64,000 bases of DNA, from assembly GCA_018524725.1 (NCBI GenBank), contig JAEUWP010000633.1, forward strand, positions 55,680 through 119,679, in the 5' to 3' direction. The notes under the pieces were generated by a model. It was not told where the DNA came from. It did not search any database and worked only from the letters and a program-made list of their open reading frames with translations. The DNA is from Podaxis mareebaensis. Its lineage: Eukaryota > Basidiomycota > Agaricomycetes > Agaricales > Agaricaceae. Of the stretch, positions 59,369-64,000 are shown piece by piece (positions within the stretch are counted from its first letter, which is position 1; every line of letters starts with the position of its first letter). A program made the position numbers and the translations under genes.

Positions 59369-59687
59369 GGCGGCCGTGCTACTAAAGGAGGGCGTTGATT
59401 TGTTCTCTATTCGTGTCACGTCGTTTGCCGTAGAATATTCATAGCTGGTTAATGCTTGGACGCTTGGACGCTTGGACTGCAACTAATATTTTGGCGCGCG
59501 TAGCTCATCCTTACTTACTACAATTTATGTTGTGGCACATGACATGTTTGAATGATGCTATGACTTGACCTGTTCCGCGACAGCCCTGTCTTGCGGATAT
59601 GAAAACCAGGGTATATCAGATATCAACACAGGCGGTCACAGATATAGTAGGGTGTAAGTCAAGATTCGGCTTGGGATGAAAACGGAA
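59369..59687. other. Spacer between convergent genes
   Basis: 319 bp between the Kre9/Knh1-type gene (+) and the EBP-like gene (-), presumably both 3' untranslated regions. A tandem GGACGCTTGGAC motif lies at about 59457-59475. Confidence 0.5.
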
Positions 59688-60540
59688 TCAGGCGGATTTA
59701 GTCTTCTTTTGAGTGCTACGGAGAGCGCCGGCGATGTAGCCATAGGAATCAACCATCAAGATCAAAGGGATGACAACCCAGCTAGAAGCATTCACCGTTT
59801 CAGCAAAAGCCAATGTCAAAGGAATCAGATTATAGACTCACATAATGTTCATGAACTGAAATGCGCCAAAGGCTGGGTCAACGGCCACCCACCGCAAAAT
59901 TAGGGAACAGACTCACGAAGAGGTAGACCCAAAGATGCAGCCAGTTAGAGGTGTTCAAGTTCTGGCTTCCCGTCAACCACTCCGGACAGAATGTCATCCA
60001 ACCACCATACAGCTCCGCAGTGCTCAACACGACGATCCAATAATGCCTTGCGGGATCACGTTTGACAATTTGATAAACAATGTAGAGACACATAGGACCT
60101 GCGCCGAGGACGGTGAGAATTTCGAGGGAGACAACGGTCGGATCAGCAACTCCCCAACGGAAGTCTGCCGCGCTATATTCTTTCCCTGGATTAGGTTGTA
60201 GTCAATCACTGTTTAGGAGTGTGTAGAGATGCCTTACACATTTCCGCCAGAGGGCCAGAGCCGCTGTTCACCTGACGACCAAAGGTAGAGTGATAAAGCC
60301 AAGAACCTTCGTAGGAAAAATGAATGAGAGCGTCAAATGCCTGAAGACAGGAGGGGTTGGACAGTCATTGTGAGCTGTATCTCATCAGGTAATCAGACCT
60401 ACGAGCCAGATAAAAGTCCAGCGGTCCTTGCGAGACGCATCCTTCGGGAGGAGAGCTGAAGACGCAACTTTAGCAGCTCCAGCGATAGTTGCAACGCCCA
60501 GAAGAGAATAAAGAGAGGTCAAGGTGAAAATCTGGTCCAT
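59688..60540 (-). CDS. EBP/EXPERA-domain membrane protein (sterol delta8-delta7 isomerase-like)
   Basis: Five exons give about 205 residues starting MDQIFTLTSLYSLLGVATIA (ATG 60540). The emopamil-binding protein pattern is clear: FDALIHFSYEGSWLY with the His and Glu of the active-site region, EMWKEYSAADFRWG, VVSLEILTVLGAGPMCLYIV, YWIVVLSTAELYGGWMTF, and NWLHLWVYLFFMNIIWVVIP. It ends in the basic STQKKTKSA, a KKxx-like ER-retrieval type tail. Four to five membrane segments are expected in the ER. In animals and plants EBP isomerises delta8 sterols; many fungi use the unrelated ERG2 for this, so the activity here is inferred and could be another EXPERA-family role. The stop is at 59688-59690. 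Confidence 0.85.
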
Positions 60541-60945
60541 GGTTGGTGGTCAGGCTGGCCAGGAAGTAGTAGAGGGATCTGATGGAATTGAGCGCCGGGA
60601 ATGTGTGTATGTGAGTGTTTTATTGATGTTTTATTTCTGTCTCTGCCACCAGATGTTGTCAGATGTTGTGCGCGACTTGACCGACCCTAAACCCTCCCCT
60701 AAGATGCATTCAAGTCTACTTCATTGTGTGTGGCTCTTCATGCAGGCGGCAAAAGCCGATGGCTTTTCCATCGACTTTTGTAGCTCTGCAGGACCTATCC
60801 ACGCTGACTCGGTGCATGCGACATAAAAGCGAGGATCGTAAACAAGCCCGTCATCGATCACGCGCACGAATCATTAATCATTGATCATTGATCGTCACAT
60901 GCATAAGTTACTGATGTACACCCTTTCACAGCTTTTGTAGTCGCC
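60541..60945. other. Divergent promoter region between EBP-like gene and NACHT copy 3
   Basis: 405 bp shared upstream region of two divergent genes. It contains a direct/near-palindromic stretch ATCATTAATCATTGATCATT at about 60869-60888. No RNA gene was seen. Confidence 0.5.
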
Positions 60946-63360
60946 ATGCCCAGTCCTCCCGACGACCCCACTGCCATGGACCAGAACATTCTCGTCAACA
61001 TCCAAAGACCCCAAGGTCTGCCATTATCTCTTGAGAGTTTCCCGCCCACTTACCTGTAAAGCAAGACTCCCCATCTGGTTTCTTTCATAATGCGCACCAT
61101 TTCACAGTCAACAATCCGACATTGATTAATATCACCTACCCCTATGACAGTCATTGTAAGTACCCCGCTGGTGACAAGCATAAAATTTCAGCCTCACAGT
61201 TAGACAAGTAATAGGATTACTCGCGCAACATGCGATCCAAGGGGCCGAATTCGACTCATCCGAGCGTTATCCTCCCCCACGCTGCCATCCCGGCACACGA
61301 CTCGAGATCTCCGGAAATCTTCAGGCATGGATACACAACACCTCCCGCGAGAAGAAGTTCATGTGGTTGCACGGTCCTGCGGGCGTCGGCAAATCCGCGA
61401 TCATTCAGACACTCGCAGAAACTGTATCCGACTCCCCGACTTCTGTCCTCGGTGCCACATTGTTTTTCTCGAGACTCAACGAACGTGATGACCCGCAACG
61501 AGTGTTCACTACCATCGCATACCAGCTCACTGTCAAATATCCAGTTTATCGGAAGTACGTACTAGAGCTACTCTCCGTGAACCCCAAACTCGTTGGGAAG
61601 TCATTAGTCGAGCAATTCAAGTGGTTCATCGTCAAACCGTTCGTTGAACAGAAATTGTTCGATGGACTCGACCAAACCGTGTTGATAGTGCTGGATGGTT
61701 TGGACGAATGTATGGGTGAATCAGCACAGCATGATATTGTCCTTCTTGTTGGGCGTTTTGTGTCTCAACACCCAGAGGCGCCCCTAATTTGGATCGTCGC
61801 CAGCCGCCCTGAACCCCATCTACGTGTCGCTTTCTCTTCTCAGGCAGTCCGAGCGAGCTTTCTGGATATCCAGGTGCCCCATAACTCCAATCAGGCCTGC
61901 TCTGACGTCGAGCGCTTTTTACGAGATGAATTCGACCGGATCCGGGAGGCATACCCTGCGTCGTTCCCCCGCTCGATGAAACAGTGGCCGTCAGAGACAG
62001 ACTTCGCCTTACTTGCGACCAGAACATCCGGCCTGTTCATCTTTGCCGCAATTGTTATCCGATACGTCGATAACGTGGCTTATGGGAACCCCATCTCTCA
62101 ACTTCAGAAAGTTCTCAAGATTATCGACTTCGTTCCCCAGTCTAAAGACCAAGTCAATCCATTCACGGCTCTCGATGCCCTTTACTCCGACATTCTTTCC
62201 GCGATCCCTCAGGATGTCCTTCCGGTTACGCAAGAAGTACTGACATTTTCGCTCCCCCGTACTCCCGCCGCTCCTCTTGATGTCTTGGGCAATTGGCTTG
62301 GGCTTAGCCAGGCAGATGTCTATGGCTCGCTCCAGAGGCTCCATCCAGTTCTCAATATTCCATCCATCGAGGATGCGTCGAAAAAGCTTCCATTCGCTTT
62401 CCATGCGTCTTTCATTGACTATCTTACTTCGCCCACCCGCTCCGGGCGCTTTTACATAGATCCGTTACAAGCGAGGAGGAAGGTTTTCTGGATCAGTCAT
62501 CGAGTTTTGATGGAGGCTGTTGATACAAGTAAGCCTACTGTACTGGCAGCCAGAGAAGACACTCACAAGAATTCCAGCTGGTTCAGATATTCAGATTTCT
62601 CGGATAAAGTTGGCTTGGGAGGTCGAAGATGAAGAACAATACCAACAAAGGATCCTTGGTCTTTCCCTCAATTACATGTTAATGATTGCGCCCGAAACGA
62701 TTGATAAGATGGTCTGGGACGGATTTGGCAGCCTTTATCCATTCTTCAGGGCCTTGGATTTCCGGGAACGATTTTCAAAGGCCTCCGCTGCGCTGACGTA
62801 CCTAATTTCTCTGTGCTACACGGTGAGCATTTCCCAGGAGACAAGGCATTAAGTTGACGTGTGTGCTAGGCATTTCGACCACGCTTCGAGGAATGGAGAT
62901 TTCTTCAAAGGGTCCCGATCCAATCTCTGGAGTGGGATCGTATTGACTTGAGTGACCAGACCCACATTCACTGGTATAAATCGAACGACCACGAGATGGA
63001 GTCCTTCCAAGAAAAAATGAAATGGAATTGGGACTCGAGCGTGGTTTATTTTGTATCAGGCTATAACGTAAGTATCGCTCACCAAGTCTTCCTGTCGTCA
63101 TGTTGCCTATTCAGACCTAACTTCCGCAGTTCGTGGAAGAAGGAGAGTACATACGTCACGGGAAGATCCTTCATTTGAGCGACGATTTGGAGTGGGAGAC
63201 TCGCATTCGGCAGCACCTCGCCACCCTTGCTAAGAGTGTCCCATCCCTCCACGTCGAATTGGTTGGAAGGGGTGACAAAAGCCTCGCATTTATCCAGGTC
63301 GATTATGCCGAAAATCCGTATGAAATGTGGGAGTATCTCTTTCCCTACAATCAATCGTGA
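60946..63360 (+). CDS. NACHT NTPase (NLR-like), diverged third copy
   Basis: Exons 60946-61015, 61066-61155, 61209-62528, 62578-62822, 62870-63067 and 63130-63360 give 717 residues. The N-terminus has SGFFHNAHHFTVNNPTLINI, the same motif as copy 1. Then come PPPRCHPGTRLEIS and the NACHT domain: Walker A HGPAGVGKSA (about 108-117), Walker B VLIVLDGLDEC, then LIWIVASRPEPHL. WLGLSQADVYGSLQRLHPVL and FHASFIDYLTSPTRSG follow. The tail is repeat-free: ISRIKLAWEVEDEE, YLISLCY, FRPRFEEWRFLQRVPIQSLE, ending EYLFPYNQS, which aligns with YYIPYCQPS in copy 1. It lies on the opposite strand 20 kb from the tandem pair and is an older paralog. STAND-type signalling is inferred. Confidence 0.92.
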
Positions 63361-64000
63361 CATCCCTTGTCTTGCATGGTCGATCGGTTACGGTGTAAAG
63401 ATATGGAGTCCTTACGAGTAGCACACGGGACGCCGTTTAGTTTCTATCTGAAGAACACAGGTCGGAGTCGGGTCCTGTAATTAGCAGCGGCTAACGGAGC
63501 CTGTGCCATCAGTTAATGGCCCGTTGCTGTCAATGATCCTGGTAGTGTCATGGAATACGTCTCGGAAAATCTCACAGCTGGTCGAGCCGTTATGTAGGGA
63601 TACAGTGTTTCACCCACCTTTGCGCTCCTGCCTTGCTTGTCACATCAAATGTCACGTCAGCCGAAGACGCCGAACTCAATAGTCTGCTGGCTGAGTGACA
63701 CTAAGGGACCCAAAGTAAGTTATGTTTGCATTGGTCAATTCATACTCCGATGCGGCATCCTCAGGCAGGCGTGACAAGGATCCGAATTTGTATTTCTTGC
63801 TACAGGTCGAGTTAGAACATGGAAAAAGTTGGAAATTGTAGGTAAGATACGCAGGAATACACAGGGAAGGTCTGAGTCCGAAATTAGAACGGGAAGGGGG
63901 AGAGCGCAAAGCAGGGGGAGCGCAAAGGTGGGGTGAAGCACTGTACAGAGGCCCGCATCTGCTTGTCAAATCGGAACACTATGTCCAATCAGTGTCGTGC
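63361..64000. other. Right-hand end of window
   Basis: No gene identified with confidence. A minus-strand open frame at 63676-63969 ends LSRLPEDAASEYELTNANIT, then YFGSLSVTQPADY and a stop. It could be the last exon of a gene continuing beyond the window, but I recognise no family. Confidence 0.3.

Noticed and set aside
1..64000. CRISPR arrays, bacterial operons, rRNA genes
   Set aside because: None seen; gene structure is eukaryotic throughout.

Overview
This 64 kb window is nuclear DNA of a mushroom-forming basidiomycete (Agaricomycetes). Three things point there: genes are cut by many 45-70 nt GT-AG introns, the families are typical of that group (secreted double-psi beta-barrel proteins, Kre9/Knh1-type wall proteins, NACHT NTPases without WD40 repeats, tandem Zn2Cys6 regulators), and three tRNA genes carry introns just 3' of the anticodon. 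All exon models were assembled by hand from reading frames and splice signals. Proteins with recognisable families are secure; exact junctions are less so.

Layout. 1-5.9 kb is a diverged tandem duplication carrying two copies of a small secreted double-psi beta-barrel gene on the minus strand; one copy is intact and one decayed. An RNase H fragment lies beside the decayed copy. 7.7-10.8 kb (+) is an intact 21-exon BZZ1-type gene (F-BAR, C1, two SH3). 14.1-15.4 kb (-) is the CCR4-NOT deadenylase CAF1/POP2. 16.8-27.8 kb (-) holds two paralogous Zn2Cys6 transcription factors with the Mediator gene MED21 between them. 29.6-29.9 kb has convergent tRNA-Gln(CTG) and tRNA-Arg(TCG) genes. 30.5-33.2 kb (-) has two Kre9/Knh1-domain proteins, only the first with a Ser/Thr-rich stalk and GPI signal.

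34.9-41.6 kb is a younger tandem duplication (unit about 3.39 kb) with two NACHT NTPase genes (-). 41.7-56.7 kb is a block of two RIF1-like genes facing each other: rif1-A (+) and rif1-B (-), with two tandem SRPK-like kinase genes (+), a small hypothetical gene and a 287 bp MITE between them. 57.1 kb is tRNA-Pro(AGG). 58.7-63.4 kb has a third Kre9/Knh1-domain protein (+), an EBP/EXPERA-domain sterol-isomerase-like membrane protein (-) and a third, diverged NACHT gene (+).

The housekeeping genes (CAF1, MED21, BZZ1, RIF1, EBP) are interleaved with families that expand by local duplication (NACHT, kinase, Zn2Cys6, double-psi barrel, Kre9). The most interesting points are: the NACHT proteins share a short N-terminal motif and a repeat-free C-terminal tail of about 225-240 residues; only one of the two RIF1 paralogs shows a PP1-docking module (RVAW + SILK); and there are 7-13 nt microexons and GC-AG introns at conserved sites.
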